This document shows positions 42,914-52,920 of a DNA stretch of 64,000 nt, one piece after another (the first letter of the stretch is position 1; each line of letters starts with the position of its first letter). The notes below the pieces were generated by a model, which did not search any database, had not been told where the DNA came from, and worked only from the letters and a program-made list of their open reading frames with translations. The position numbers were made by a program, and so were the translations under genes. The stretch covers positions 204,581 to 268,580 of the forward strand of contig DLHG01000004.1 in the NCBI GenBank assembly GCA_002483105.1. Direction: 5' to 3'. The stretch comes from Bacteroidetes bacterium UBA7674 (lineage in GTDB: Bacteria > Bacteroidota > Bacteroidia > Chitinophagales > Chitinophagaceae).

Positions 42914-43999
42914 TTAGCGGGCGTCGAAGTCTATTACTACTCTTTCGGTGGTGGGGTGCGACTGGCAGGTGAGGACGAAGCCTTTGGCTACTTCATCCGG
43001 CTCCAGGGCATAGTTCACTTCCATTTCCACGGCACCCTCAGTTACTTTAGCACGGCAAGTACAGCACACACCACCTTTGCAGGCATAGGGCAAGTCAGCA
43101 CCATGGCGCAGCGCTGCGTCCAGTATGCTTTCCCCGTTATAGGCCAGGTCCATATCGAAAGTAGTACCATCGAGGGTGATGCTTACTTTACTGGTAGGGC
43201 CCTCGTCCTTTTTGTGGTCACTAGCCCATTTTTCGTGGGATGCTTTTGGTTGGTCGGGTGAAGTGAATAATTCAATATGCACACTTGCAGACGGCATATC
43301 CATATCAATGAGTTTCTGTCTTACAGAAAGTATCATATCCTCCGGACCGCAGATAAATGCCTCGTGCATTTTACTAAACGGTATCAATGATTTGAACTGC
43401 TCAATTTTCTCTGCACTGATGCGACCATTGAACATCGGCACGTCCATATACTCACGGCTGAGAATATGAAACAGGCGCAGGCGCTCCATGTATTGATTCT
43501 TTAAGCCTTCTATCTGCTCACGGAATATTACCGTATTACGGTTGCGGTTGCCATAAATGAGTGTGAAGTTGCTATTGGGCTCATCTTCCAGCACCGTCTT
43601 CATGATACTCATTACAGGAGTGATACCGCTACCGGCCACTATAGCCAGATATTCCTTATGTGTTACGTCTTTTACCTTAGGGGAGAATTTACCAACCGGC
43701 GGCATTACATCGAGGATCTCTCCTACTTTCATTTCCGCGTTGGCATAGCCGGAGAATTTACCACCGTCCACTTTCTTAATGGCTACACGCAATTCATTAT
43801 CCTTAGGGCTCACACAGATGGAGTAAGAACGGCGGATCTCAGCATCTGCCACATGTTTACGGAAAGTAAGATACTGGCCGGGAGCAAACTGAAATATCTC
43901 CTTCAGTTCCTTAGGAACTTCCAAAGCTACAGATACACAATCGGCTGTTTCCGGCCTTACTTCCTTAACCTTTAATTGATAAAACTTGAGTGCAGACAT
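42914..43999 (-). CDS. PaaE-like flavin reductase with C-terminal 2Fe-2S ferredoxin domain
   Basis: 361 residues: FAD-binding domain (RRSYSICVSP for FAD), NAD(P)-binding domain (AGSGITPVMSIMKTVL), and a plant-type 2Fe-2S domain with cluster ligands in YACKGGVCCTCRAKV and the distal Cys of LTCQSHP. Domain order is that of phenylacetyl-CoA oxygenase reductase PaaE, but no paaABCD or other oxygenase is nearby, so it may serve a different acceptor such as a desaturase or hydroxylase. Monocistronic. Confidence 0.85.
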   Translation of the reverse strand: MSALKFYQLKVKEVRPETADCVSVALEVPKELKEIFQFAPGQYLTFRKHVADAEIRRSYSICVSPKDNELRVAIKKVDGGKFSGYANAEMKVGEILDVMPPVGKFSPKVKDVTHKEYLAIVAGSGITPVMSIMKTVLEDEPNSNFTLIYGNRNRNTVIFREQIEGLKNQYMERLRLFHILSREYMDVPMFNGRISAEKIEQFKSLIPFSKMHEAFICGPEDMILSVRQKLIDMDMPSASVHIELFTSPDQPKASHEKWASDHKKDEGPTSKVSITLDGTTFDMDLAYNGESILDAALRHGADLPYACKGGVCCTCRAKVTEGAVEMEVNYALEPDEVAKGFVLTCQSHPTTERVVIDFDAR

Positions 44000-44064
44000 T
44001 AAATTATAACGAATTACAGGATGGCGAAGTTACAGAAAATAGGGAAAAGCATGAGTGATATTCA

Positions 44065-45894
44065 TCATCCCAGCATATCATCCAACTCTTCACGCTTGAT
44101 AATGGTGAATACCCTTTTACCATCAGGCGTATATTCGGGCTGGCCACATGCAAAAAGTTCATCTATAAGTGCCTGTTGCGATTCGGGCTGGTGAATAGCT
44201 TGTTTGTTGCGGGATAGCCTGCGCGCCATATGTGTGAGTAGCAATTCGGCGCGCTTATTATCCACCGCATCAGAAGCTCCATGTTTCAATTGTTCTATTA
44301 CCTCGTCAAGCAGATTTTTCTCCTCACCTGAAGGTAAAGCTGTAGGTGTGCCCCGTATCACAAATGAATTAGGGCCGAAGGGAGCTATATCAAAACCGAT
44401 GCGTCCGAGGTCGTCCAGTGCTTCCGTCAGCAATAAGGCATCGGGGGCGGCAGTTTCGTAAGAAATGGGAAACAACAATTGCTGTGATGGCGTATTGCCT
44501 GAATTCCATTCTTCCAAAAGGCGTTCGTACCAGATACGCTCCTGGGCACGTCGAATGTGAATGAGCATCAATCCCGACTTTACCGTTGTAAGCAACATAG
44601 AGCCCTGTACCAGCAAAGCATTCTTACTGTTGGCCGGTTCATCATTATCTGAGTGTAAAGAAGGTTGTGACGGAAGAGAAATACTTGGAGTATCTGCATC
44701 AGGTTGTTTAGCAACGGCATATAACTCTTGCCAATGTTTCAACCCTTCATTCTTATCTATAAAATGTGCCTGTCCCCCCTGCGTGAAATTATTGAACAGG
44801 TATCCTTTCTCTACATTGTCTCTATCACGATGAGTAGATGGCAATTGCACTGAAGACAACTGCTGTATATCAGGACTCAACGTGAAATCTAATGAGGGAG
44901 CAATGTTATAGCGCGCCAGGGCGTGTTTTACCGCCGCATTCAGGTAGGTGTACATGAGGCGGTCGTCTTCAAACTTCACCTCCTGCTTAGTAGGGTGTAC
45001 GTTCACATCCACCCTTGCAGGGTCTACTTCCAGGAACAATACATAGAAAGGGAACGATTCCTTTTCAATCAAACCCTCATACGCATTGACCACAGCGTGA
45101 TTAAGGTAGGCGTTCTTAATAAAGCGGTTGTTTATAAAGAAGAACTGCATACCACGCGTGCGGGTAGCAGCTTCGGGTTTACCAATGAAACCCTTTATGT
45201 TCAGCAAGTCAGTTTGTTCTTCTACAGGCACGAGGTTCTTCTCGTAAGAGTTGCCTAAGAGGGCTACCACCCTTGTCTTCGGGTTTCCAGCTTCTAAATG
45301 GTATTGCTCTGCACCGTTATGAAACAAACGGAAAGCTATATACGGATGAGCCAATGCAATACGAGTAAACTCGTCTATAATATGCCTGAACTCTGTAGTA
45401 TTACTTTTCAAGAAATGCCTGCGTGCGGGAACATTGTAAAAAAGGTTCTTCACCATCAGGTTAGTACCTACGGCTGTTGCCACAGGTTCTGCTACCTTTA
45501 CTTCAGTTCCTTCTATCACCAGGCGTGTACCTGCATCCATGTCGCCAACGCGGGTGCGCATTTCTACCTGCGCTACGGCAGCTATTGATGCTAATGCCTC
45601 ACCACGGAAACCCATGGTGCGGATAGTGAACAGGTCGTTGATACTGCGGATCTTGGAAGTAGCATGGCGCTCAAAGCTCATGCGCGCATCGGTAGGGCTC
45701 ATACCCTTTCCGTTGTCTATTACTTGTATCAGCTCTTTACCTGCGTCTTTCAATACCAGTTGTATCTCGGTAGCCCCGGCATCTATTGCATTCTCCAATA
45801 GCTCCTTTACCGCCGATGCCGGGCGCTGTATTACCTCACCGGCTGCTATCTGGTTGGCTATGTGATCTGACAATAAATGAATGACGTCCGGCAC
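44065..45894 (-). CDS. mutL: DNA mismatch repair protein MutL
   Basis: 609 residues from a GTG start (VPDVIHLLSDHIANQIAAGEV). GHKL ATPase motifs intact: E-N of KELLENAIDAGA, DNGKGM, TMGFRGEALASI. The C-terminal dimerisation domain ends FACGQPEYTPDGKRVFTIIKREE. The site of the endonuclease motif DQHA(x)2E(x)4E reads HIRRAQERIWYE, so metal ligands appear missing. The frame extends to 46032 but GTG 45894 matches the family N-terminus, and a TATTTTTG element sits 17 bases upstream. Divergent from the NagZ fusion gene. Confidence 0.93.
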   Translation of the reverse strand: MPDVIHLLSDHIANQIAAGEVIQRPASAVKELLENAIDAGATEIQLVLKDAGKELIQVIDNGKGMSPTDARMSFERHATSKIRSINDLFTIRTMGFRGEALASIAAVAQVEMRTRVGDMDAGTRLVIEGTEVKVAEPVATAVGTNLMVKNLFYNVPARRHFLKSNTTEFRHIIDEFTRIALAHPYIAFRLFHNGAEQYHLEAGNPKTRVVALLGNSYEKNLVPVEEQTDLLNIKGFIGKPEAATRTRGMQFFFINNRFIKNAYLNHAVVNAYEGLIEKESFPFYVLFLEVDPARVDVNVHPTKQEVKFEDDRLMYTYLNAAVKHALARYNIAPSLDFTLSPDIQQLSSVQLPSTHRDRDNVEKGYLFNNFTQGGQAHFIDKNEGLKHWQELYAVAKQPDADTPSISLPSQPSLHSDNDEPANSKNALLVQGSMLLTTVKSGLMLIHIRRAQERIWYERLLEEWNSGNTPSQQLLFPISYETAAPDALLLTEALDDLGRIGFDIAPFGPNSFVIRGTPTALPSGEEKNLLDEVIEQLKHGASDAVDNKRAELLLTHMARRLSRNKQAIHQPESQQALIDELFACGQPEYTPDGKRVFTIIKREELDDMLG

Positions 45895-45911
45895 AGTGAA
45901 AATTTGCTTCG

Positions 45912-45919
45912 CAAAAATA
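45912..45919 (-). promoter_or_regulatory. -7 promoter element before mutL
   Basis: TATTTTTG on the minus strand, 17 bases before the GTG start; it supports the GTG over any upstream in-frame codon. Confidence 0.5.
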
Positions 45920-46044
45920 ACGCAATTATGTGAGCTAATTGGCTTAGAGTAACGTATGTAGTGGATAATAATTTCTATGACACCTTTAAAAACAGCAGAG
46001 TGTAAAAAAGTGCCCCAATACTGCTGATACAAACCAATTAAAGC

Positions 46045-46052
46045 TATTTTTG
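46045..46052 (+). promoter_or_regulatory. -7 promoter element before the NagZ-type fusion gene
   Basis: TATTTTTG ends four bases before the ATG at 46057, so transcription would start at or next to the start codon. Confidence 0.5.
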
Positions 46053-46056
46053 TCGC

Positions 46057-49000
46057 ATGTCGGTAACAAAAGCTTTTGTTGCAGTATTAGCTGCATTTAT
46101 TTCATTTACCCCTTTTAGCACCCAGGCCCAGACCACCCGCCAGCAATGGGTAAACAGTACGTACAACAGCCTCTCTCTCGATGAAAAGATAGGACAACTG
46201 TTTATGGTGGCTGCCTACTCAGGCGGAAAGGATTACAATGAAGATAAAATAACCGCGTTGCTCAACAACCGGCAGATAGGTGGTGTCATTTTTATGCAAG
46301 GTACTCCTGAAGCGCAAGCCACACAAACCAACAAATACCAACGCATGGCCAATGTTCCCCTGCTGATAGGTATGGATGCGGAATGGGGACTAGGAATGCG
46401 CCTGACGGGTGTAAAGGATTTCCCGAGACAAATGATGTTTGGCGCCACCCGTGACACAGACCTTGTATATGAACTGGGCGCGGCTGTGGCCAGACAATGT
46501 AACCGGCTGGGTGTGCATATTAACTTTGCACCGGTAGTGGATGTGAACAACAACCCGAATAACCCTATCATCAACTTCCGCTCTTTCAGCGAAGACAAAA
46601 CAAGGGTGGCGCAAATGGGTATTGCCTATATGCGTGGCCTGCAGGATAATGGTGTGATGGCCTGTGCCAAGCACTTTCCCGGACATGGTGACACCGAAAC
46701 GGATTCGCACAGCGATATGCCGGTAATTAATAAGTCAATCGCCGACCTGGAGAAAATAGAATTTTATCCATTCAGGCAACTGATAGGCGCAGGCATACAG
46801 AGTGTAATGATCGCACACCTGAGTGTACCTGCTTTAGAAAAAGGCACCCACGTACCAACCACCCTTTCCCGCAACACCATTACCAATTACCTGCGTGGCA
46901 AGATGGGCTTTGAAGGACTGGTATTTACCGATGCTCTGAATATGAAAGGCATTACTAAATATTACGATGCGGGAGAAGTGGACTTATTGGCCTTCAAAGC
47001 AGGTAATGATGTGTTGTTGTTCTCACAAGATGTGCCCACTGCCATCGCTAAAATAAAAGCAGCCATTACCAGAGGTGAAATATCAGAAGAAGCACTGGAA
47101 AACAGTGTAAAGAAAATACTGGCAGCGAAGTATAAAGCAGGGCTCGCCAACTTTCAATCCATCTCCGCACAGAACGCAACGCAAGACCTGAATCGTGATG
47201 TGGCCTCACTCAGAAAGAAGGTTGCAGATGCCGCTATTACTGTAGTGAAAGACGACAATGCTATACTGGAGAAAGTAAAAGAGAACATGAGCGTTGGCTA
47301 CATAGGTGTTAATGCAACCAGTAGCGACCTGCAAGAGGAGCTTGTTGCTGCAGTAGGACGCGTAGAAGCGAAGTGGCTACCGAAAGGCGCAGGAGAAGCA
47401 ACATACGCTGCAGCGACCAAGCATTCAGATTATTATGATGCCATGATCGTGGCAGTGCATAATCTTACGTTCTATCCTTCCGGTGGGGATTATGGGCTGG
47501 ACACAAAACAATTGGCCTTCCTGAAAGAAGTGAGCACGAAGAAGAACGTAATGATCGTGCTACTGGGCAACCCCTACCTGATGCGCAATATGTGTGATGT
47601 GCGCTCGGTGATGGTGGCTTTTGAAGATGATGAAATAACAGAGAACGCTGTAGCAAAAATATTACTACGCAAAAAACGTGCAACCGGCAACCTACCCGTT
47701 ACCCCTTGCCCAGGCATGAAATCTACGGTGCGCGAAACGGTATTGGCGGCAGCTAATGAAAAACCAAAAACACCTGTCACAAAGCCTGCTACCAAACTGG
47801 AGAAAAAGGAGTTTGTGGAAGATGCGGGGGTAGTAGAGCCAACAGCGATAGACAAACTCGACCTCTTTATACAACGCAGCATTGTAGACAGGGCATTCCC
47901 GGGTTGCCGCATCATAGCGTCTAAAGATGGCAAGATATTCTATGATGAAGCGTTCGGTTACCTGGACTACAGCAAAACAAAAAAAGTAGATACGAATACT
48001 ATTTATGATGTGGCGTCGGTGACAAAAGTGTTGTCCACCACGCTTGCAGTGATGCGCCTTTATGAAACAGGCAAGCTGGACCTGAACAAAAAAGTGGGTG
48101 ATTACCTAAGCTGGACTAAAGGCAGCAATAAAGCTGACCTGCGTATAAAAGACATGCTGCTGCACCAGGCAGGCATGAAAGCATGGATACCCTTCTACAA
48201 AGAAACCCTTGGAGACAACAGCCTGTACAGCAAGAGCCGTGATGCAGAACATACTATTGAAGTTGCGAAGAACATGTACCTGCAAAAAGACTATCGCGAT
48301 AAAATATGGCAAACCGTTCTTGCCAGTCCGCTGGAGAATAAGGGCAAATACGTTTACAGCGACCTGGACTTCTACTTCCTTGCAGCTATATGCGAACAAA
48401 TAACCGGCAAGACCATTGATAAATATGTAGATGAGCAATTTTACAAACCGATGAAATTGGCGACTATGACCTACAAGCCGTTGAATAAGTTCAGTGCTTC
48501 TGAAATAGCACCAACCGAAGATGATAAAGAATTCCGCGGGCAGGTGTTGCAAGGGTATGTTCACGATCAGGGTGCGGCATTGTTTGGTGGCGTTGCAGGA
48601 CATGCAGGTGTATTCTCTAACGCGCAGGATGTGGCAGCAGTTTTCCAGATGCTGCTGAACAAAGGCACCTACAACGGCAAACGATATTTTAAAGAATCCA
48701 CCGTTACGTTGTTCACCTCTTACAAGTCTACTATTAGCCGCAGGGCATATGGCTTTGACAAAGCGGCTAACAACAAGGACGACGGCGGCCCATCGGGCAA
48801 CAGATCGAGCGGATACACCTTCGGGCACCAGGGCTTTACAGGAACCTGTGCGTGGGCAGATCCGGCAACAGGTGTAGTGTTCGTATTCCTTTCCAACCGC
48901 GTGAACCCTTCCGGGGAGAACGGAGCGATCAACAGGTTGAGCGTACGGACGGTTGCGCAGGATTATATATACGAAGCACTGGGTATACCGCTTGATCATA

Positions 49001-49077
49001 ACAGGCAGAAGCTGCATATGGTGCAAACAGGGAAGACCATTCCTGCCAGGAAACCTGCCACGAAGAAGAAGAGATAA
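46057..49077 (+). CDS. GH3 beta-N-acetylhexosaminidase (NagZ-like) fused to a serine beta-lactamase-fold domain
   Basis: 1006 residues: signal peptide (ending STQAQ); GH3 catalytic domain (about 30-380) with the NagZ motif KHFPGHGDTETDSHSD (from Lys205) and nucleophile region VFTDALNMKG (Asp292); a GH3 C-terminal domain (about 390-575); a Pro/Lys/Thr linker; and a class C beta-lactamase/esterase-like domain (about 600-990) with SVTK (Ser654-Lys657), YSD (from Tyr767) and HQG (from His924). Such fusions are known in Bacteroidota. Probable role: periplasmic peptidoglycan recycling, removing GlcNAc and perhaps cleaving a peptide or ester bond. Confidence 0.9.
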   Translation: MSVTKAFVAVLAAFISFTPFSTQAQTTRQQWVNSTYNSLSLDEKIGQLFMVAAYSGGKDYNEDKITALLNNRQIGGVIFMQGTPEAQATQTNKYQRMANVPLLIGMDAEWGLGMRLTGVKDFPRQMMFGATRDTDLVYELGAAVARQCNRLGVHINFAPVVDVNNNPNNPIINFRSFSEDKTRVAQMGIAYMRGLQDNGVMACAKHFPGHGDTETDSHSDMPVINKSIADLEKIEFYPFRQLIGAGIQSVMIAHLSVPALEKGTHVPTTLSRNTITNYLRGKMGFEGLVFTDALNMKGITKYYDAGEVDLLAFKAGNDVLLFSQDVPTAIAKIKAAITRGEISEEALENSVKKILAAKYKAGLANFQSISAQNATQDLNRDVASLRKKVADAAITVVKDDNAILEKVKENMSVGYIGVNATSSDLQEELVAAVGRVEAKWLPKGAGEATYAAATKHSDYYDAMIVAVHNLTFYPSGGDYGLDTKQLAFLKEVSTKKNVMIVLLGNPYLMRNMCDVRSVMVAFEDDEITENAVAKILLRKKRATGNLPVTPCPGMKSTVRETVLAAANEKPKTPVTKPATKLEKKEFVEDAGVVEPTAIDKLDLFIQRSIVDRAFPGCRIIASKDGKIFYDEAFGYLDYSKTKKVDTNTIYDVASVTKVLSTTLAVMRLYETGKLDLNKKVGDYLSWTKGSNKADLRIKDMLLHQAGMKAWIPFYKETLGDNSLYSKSRDAEHTIEVAKNMYLQKDYRDKIWQTVLASPLENKGKYVYSDLDFYFLAAICEQITGKTIDKYVDEQFYKPMKLATMTYKPLNKFSASEIAPTEDDKEFRGQVLQGYVHDQGAALFGGVAGHAGVFSNAQDVAAVFQMLLNKGTYNGKRYFKESTVTLFTSYKSTISRRAYGFDKAANNKDDGGPSGNRSSGYTFGHQGFTGTCAWADPATGVVFVFLSNRVNPSGENGAINRLSVRTVAQDYIYEALGIPLDHNRQKLHMVQTGKTIPARKPATKKKR

Positions 49078-49095
49078 TATACTTCCAGTTGATAT

Positions 49096-49133
49096 GATTC
49101 CTCCTGAAGCAAGCTTTGGGAGGAATCGTTTTT
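49096..49133 (+). terminator. Terminator after the NagZ-type fusion gene
   Basis: GATTCCTCC / GGAGGAATC with inner GAAGC/GCTTT pairing, followed by GTTTTTT. Confidence 0.8.
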
Positions 49134-49252
49134 TATACTCACACTAAAAAATACCCCTCAATCGTTAACGAAATTTAACAGCTGAGCTCTTTGTTGTATT
49201 AAGCTTTATTTCCATTTTTGCTGCGTTTGTTGTAACTCCATAATTCTACTTG

Positions 49253-52090
49253 ATGAACTTTCGCCTAATCGCCTCCCTATTACTGGCTATGATGCTCTTT
49301 GCATTCGTATCAGGAGCGCAAACCTTAACCGTAAGAGGTAAGGTAACAGATACGCTCAACAGCACTAATCTGCCTAATGCATCGGTAATGCTGATGCACT
49401 CAAAAGATTCCATAATGGAATGCTTTACCCGTGCAAAACCCGATGGCACCTTCGAACTGCACCCCAAGACAAAGGATAAGTATATCGTGATGATTACCTT
49501 CCCGTCTTTCGCGGACTACCTGGATGAGGTAAACCTGGAGGAAAAGGATGTGGCAGAACTGGGCTCCATCGTGATGCTTTCGAGAGAGAACCTGCTTTCT
49601 GAGTTTGTGCTGCATGCTAATAAAGGTGCGATCCGTATAAAAGGTGATACGATAGAATATGTTGCAGATAGCTTTAAAACAAAGGATGGCGCTAATGTAG
49701 AAGACCTGCTGAAAAAACTGCCCGGACTACAGGTGAACAAGAATGGTGAAATAACCGCTCAGGGCGAGAAGGTGGAAAAAATACTGGTGGACGGCGAAGA
49801 ATTTTTCTCTGATGACCCTAAAGTAATAACGAAGAATTTGCAGGCGAATGCTATTGACAGGGTGCAGGTATTTGACAAGAAGTCAGAGCAAGCTGAGTTT
49901 ACAGGCATAGATGATGGTGAAAAAATAAAGACCATTAACCTGGAGCTGAAAGAAGACAGGAAGACAGGCGTATTCGGAAAGCTGGAAGCTGGCGGCGGCC
50001 CCGGCAGTACAGGGCGTGGCGGTATGTTTGAGAACCAGGCGATGATCAACCAGTTCAAGGGTAAACGACAGCTATCAGCCTTTGGTATCATGTCAAATAC
50101 CGGGACCATTGGTTTGGGCTGGGAAGACAGGAATAAATACTCCGGCTCAGGAAATAGCAACGTAGAAGTAAATGAAGACGGCGGCATTACACAATACTGG
50201 AATGGCGACGATGATGAATTTGGCGGATGGGATGGCAAATATAACGGCAGGGGCTTACCTAAAGTATGGACGGGCGGCTTCCACTATGCTGACAGGTGGC
50301 AGAAAGATACGAACCATATAAATACCAACTACAGGTATGCCAAACAGAATAACGAACAAAACGGCAGCACCATCACACAGCTGGTATTACCTGGCGGAGG
50401 GCTAAACAAATATGAGACCAATAACTCATTCAGTACGGCTCAAAGGCATGCGGTAGATGGTATGTATGAAAGGAAGTTGGATAGCCTTTCATCTATCAAA
50501 TTGTATGTTGATGGTGGTTACTCAAGCACACAAACACGTTCTGACTATGAAGCGATGAATGTCTCTGCACAGAACCCACTTGACACCATCAGCAAGACTA
50601 CCAGAGATAACTATTCAGATGTCAATAGCATCAAGCAGAATGCTGAGCTGACCTACCGCAAGAAATTCATGAAAAAGGGCAGAAGTTTGCTGGTGAATTT
50701 TACGGAAAATCTTCGTCAGTCTGAGAGCGAGGATAGCACTGTTTCTACCATTACTTCCTTTACTGATGTCATCCCGCAAAACCAGAGAAGACAAAACACA
50801 TCTAACAGCTTTGTACTGGCGGGAAAGGTGAACTATACAGAACCTCTATCAAAAACATTATTCATTGAAGCAAACTACGCGCTGAATGTGAACAACAGTG
50901 AGATAATACGCACTACTTACAGCAATCTCACGAACACCAATATAGACTCGCTCAGCACTAACTATGCTTATGACATCCTGACCAATACAGGCGGTGCCAA
51001 CCTACGATATGTGGGCAAAAAAATAACGGCTTCAGGTGGCGGTTCTGTTGCAAACGCAAACTTTAAACAGACCGACAGAAGAACGGACACTCTTCCTAAA
51101 TATAATATGGAATACAGCCGTCTGAATTTTTTCCCGCGCGCGAGTTTTAATTATAAACTAGGCCAGCAAAGCAGCTTCCGCCTGAGCTACAACGGCGCAA
51201 CCAGCCAACCTACCATAGACCAGGTACAGCCTGTGAGAAATAACGTAGACCCTTTGAATATCGCTAAAGGCAACCCTAACCTGAAACAGCAATTCAGCCA
51301 CAATTTTAACGGTGGATTCAACGACTATAAGGTACTAACCGGCCGCTGGATATGGGCTAACGCAAACTTCAATACTATCCGGAACGACATCACCATGGTG
51401 GACAATATTGACGCTAACGGTGTGCGTACATATAGCTACGAGAACATTAATGGGAACTATGCAGGTTATGCCTACGTTGGTGTTGGAAAGCAAATACAAA
51501 AATGGGACCTACAGGTAGGTGCGTCACTGAATGGGAACATCGCCCATAACAACACTTTTGTGAATGGCATTAAGAATGTGAGCGACAACAGGGGATATAC
51601 TTTCGGATTAACATTCAATTATGATAAGGATGAGAAGTTCTCGATCAGTTATCAACCGAGTGCAACTTTTAATGACAACAAGGCTACTATAAGTACCAAC
51701 ACTTCCAGCTACTGGTCTTCCAATCAAAACCTCGAAGCTGAGGTACAGCTTCCATTAAAGTTTGAGGTTGGTTTTGATGCTAACTGGATGATCCGTCAAA
51801 AGACGGAAATATTCACAGGTAACAACAACGTGTTCTTACTGAATGCATACATCAGCAAGAAATTCCTGAAGAATGGGCAACTGGAACTGAAAGCTTATGC
51901 TTATGACATCCTGAACCAAAACATAGGTTTCCAAAGAACTGCCTTCGGTAATACTATAACTCAGAGCAATTATAACACGATCACCCGTTATGGTATGCTG
52001 AGCCTGATCTGGAATTTCACCAAAATGGGCGCTACGGGTGACAAAAAAACCGTTACAAGTGAAGGCACAGAAGTAATTGAAATAAAATAG
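49253..52090 (+). CDS. TonB-dependent receptor-like outer-membrane beta-barrel protein
   Basis: 945 residues: signal peptide MNFRLIASLLLAMMLFAFVSGAQ, a carboxypeptidase-regulatory-like beta-sandwich (TLTVRGKVTDTLNSTNLPNASVML..., about 24-110), a plug-like segment (DLLKKLPGLQVNKNGEITAQGEKVEKILVDGEEFFSDDP) and a large barrel with many Tyr/Asn/Asp-rich loops. This subgroup often partners with GLPGLI proteins, and the GLPGLI gene follows after 6 bp. Function unknown; no SusD partner present. The ATG at 49253 is preferred over the TTG at 49250. CATTTTTG upstream is one mismatch from the -7 consensus. Confidence 0.85.
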   Translation: MNFRLIASLLLAMMLFAFVSGAQTLTVRGKVTDTLNSTNLPNASVMLMHSKDSIMECFTRAKPDGTFELHPKTKDKYIVMITFPSFADYLDEVNLEEKDVAELGSIVMLSRENLLSEFVLHANKGAIRIKGDTIEYVADSFKTKDGANVEDLLKKLPGLQVNKNGEITAQGEKVEKILVDGEEFFSDDPKVITKNLQANAIDRVQVFDKKSEQAEFTGIDDGEKIKTINLELKEDRKTGVFGKLEAGGGPGSTGRGGMFENQAMINQFKGKRQLSAFGIMSNTGTIGLGWEDRNKYSGSGNSNVEVNEDGGITQYWNGDDDEFGGWDGKYNGRGLPKVWTGGFHYADRWQKDTNHINTNYRYAKQNNEQNGSTITQLVLPGGGLNKYETNNSFSTAQRHAVDGMYERKLDSLSSIKLYVDGGYSSTQTRSDYEAMNVSAQNPLDTISKTTRDNYSDVNSIKQNAELTYRKKFMKKGRSLLVNFTENLRQSESEDSTVSTITSFTDVIPQNQRRQNTSNSFVLAGKVNYTEPLSKTLFIEANYALNVNNSEIIRTTYSNLTNTNIDSLSTNYAYDILTNTGGANLRYVGKKITASGGGSVANANFKQTDRRTDTLPKYNMEYSRLNFFPRASFNYKLGQQSSFRLSYNGATSQPTIDQVQPVRNNVDPLNIAKGNPNLKQQFSHNFNGGFNDYKVLTGRWIWANANFNTIRNDITMVDNIDANGVRTYSYENINGNYAGYAYVGVGKQIQKWDLQVGASLNGNIAHNNTFVNGIKNVSDNRGYTFGLTFNYDKDEKFSISYQPSATFNDNKATISTNTSSYWSSNQNLEAEVQLPLKFEVGFDANWMIRQKTEIFTGNNNVFLLNAYISKKFLKNGQLELKAYAYDILNQNIGFQRTAFGNTITQSNYNTITRYGMLSLIWNFTKMGATGDKKTVTSEGTEVIEIK

Positions 52091-52096
52091 ACCACA

Positions 52097-52837
52097 ATGA
52101 AACAGATACTATATATCATATCTATACTCTTGGTGAGCCCTACGGCGAATGCACAATACATTACCAAGGGGAAAATAGAATTTGAGAAAAAATCGAATAA
52201 CCACCGCCAGTTCCAGGATGAGAGCGGCGAGACCAATGAGTGGTTTGAAAAAATAAAATCACAAGTGCCGAAATTCAGCACCAGTTACTTCGAGATGGCC
52301 TTCGATGGCAATAAGGTGATCTATAAACCCGGCAGCAGGGAAGGTGTGGTATTCAAAATGTGGGGCGACGCTCCCGCATCAAAGAATATCGTTATGACCG
52401 ACCTTGCGAATAACAAAGTCAATTCCCTGAAGCAGGTCTTTGAGCAGAAATTCAATGTGGAAGATACTTTAAGAGTATTGAAATGGGTGATAAAAGACGA
52501 AGTGCGCACGATTGCCAATTTCAAATGCCGCAAGGCTGTAAGTAAAATATGCGATAGCGTATATGTTGTTGCCTTCTACACAGATGACATTATGGTAAGC
52601 GGTGGCCCGGAAATGTTCAGTGGCTTGCCAGGGATGATACTGGAGTTAGCTATACCACGTCTCTATACCACATGGGTAGCGACAAAAGTAGAGACAGCAG
52701 CTCCTACAGAAGCAGATTTCGCCTTCGAGCCAAAAGGGAAGAAAGTAACAGAAAAAGAAATGGTGACAACCCTTGCTTCCAGCTTTAAAAGCTGGGGTAA
52801 GTATGCGGCCAAGAGTATATGGTGGTGTACGTTGTAA
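52097..52837 (+). CDS. GLPGLI family secreted protein
   Basis: 246 residues: signal peptide (MKQILYIISILLVSPTANAQ) and a beta-rich body with the family hallmark FSGLPGMILEL. GLPGLI proteins are Bacteroidota-specific, of unknown role, and typically encoded beside an outer-membrane receptor, as here (6-bp gap). The sequence includes two Cys near FKCRKAVSKICDS that may pair. Confidence 0.9.
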   Translation: MKQILYIISILLVSPTANAQYITKGKIEFEKKSNNHRQFQDESGETNEWFEKIKSQVPKFSTSYFEMAFDGNKVIYKPGSREGVVFKMWGDAPASKNIVMTDLANNKVNSLKQVFEQKFNVEDTLRVLKWVIKDEVRTIANFKCRKAVSKICDSVYVVAFYTDDIMVSGGPEMFSGLPGMILELAIPRLYTTWVATKVETAAPTEADFAFEPKGKKVTEKEMVTTLASSFKSWGKYAAKSIWWCTL

Positions 52838-52858
52838 TACGATAATCCGGCAACAAGA

Positions 52859-52892
52859 CAAAGCGGCCCCCAATTACTTGGGGGCCGCTTTG
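52859..52892. terminator. Bidirectional terminator between GLPGLI and CGS genes
   Basis: 15-bp perfect stem CAAAGCGGCCCCCAA / TTGGGGGCCGCTTTG with loop TTAC. It is itself flanked by a 12-bp inverted repeat (52835-52846 and 52912-52923). Confidence 0.85.
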
Positions 52893-52920
52893 CTTTGTAT
52901 TTACGTTAGTAATTATCGTA

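Noticed and set aside
42914..43999. Phenylacetate degradation locus
   Set aside because: Only a PaaE-like reductase is present; no other paa genes, and such reductases are common stand-alone proteins in this phylum.
48106..49026. 306-codon frame antisense to the NagZ fusion gene
   Set aside because: Shadow of a long conserved gene; composition is unlike a protein and no motif is seen. The same applies to long antisense frames in serS and nrdJ.
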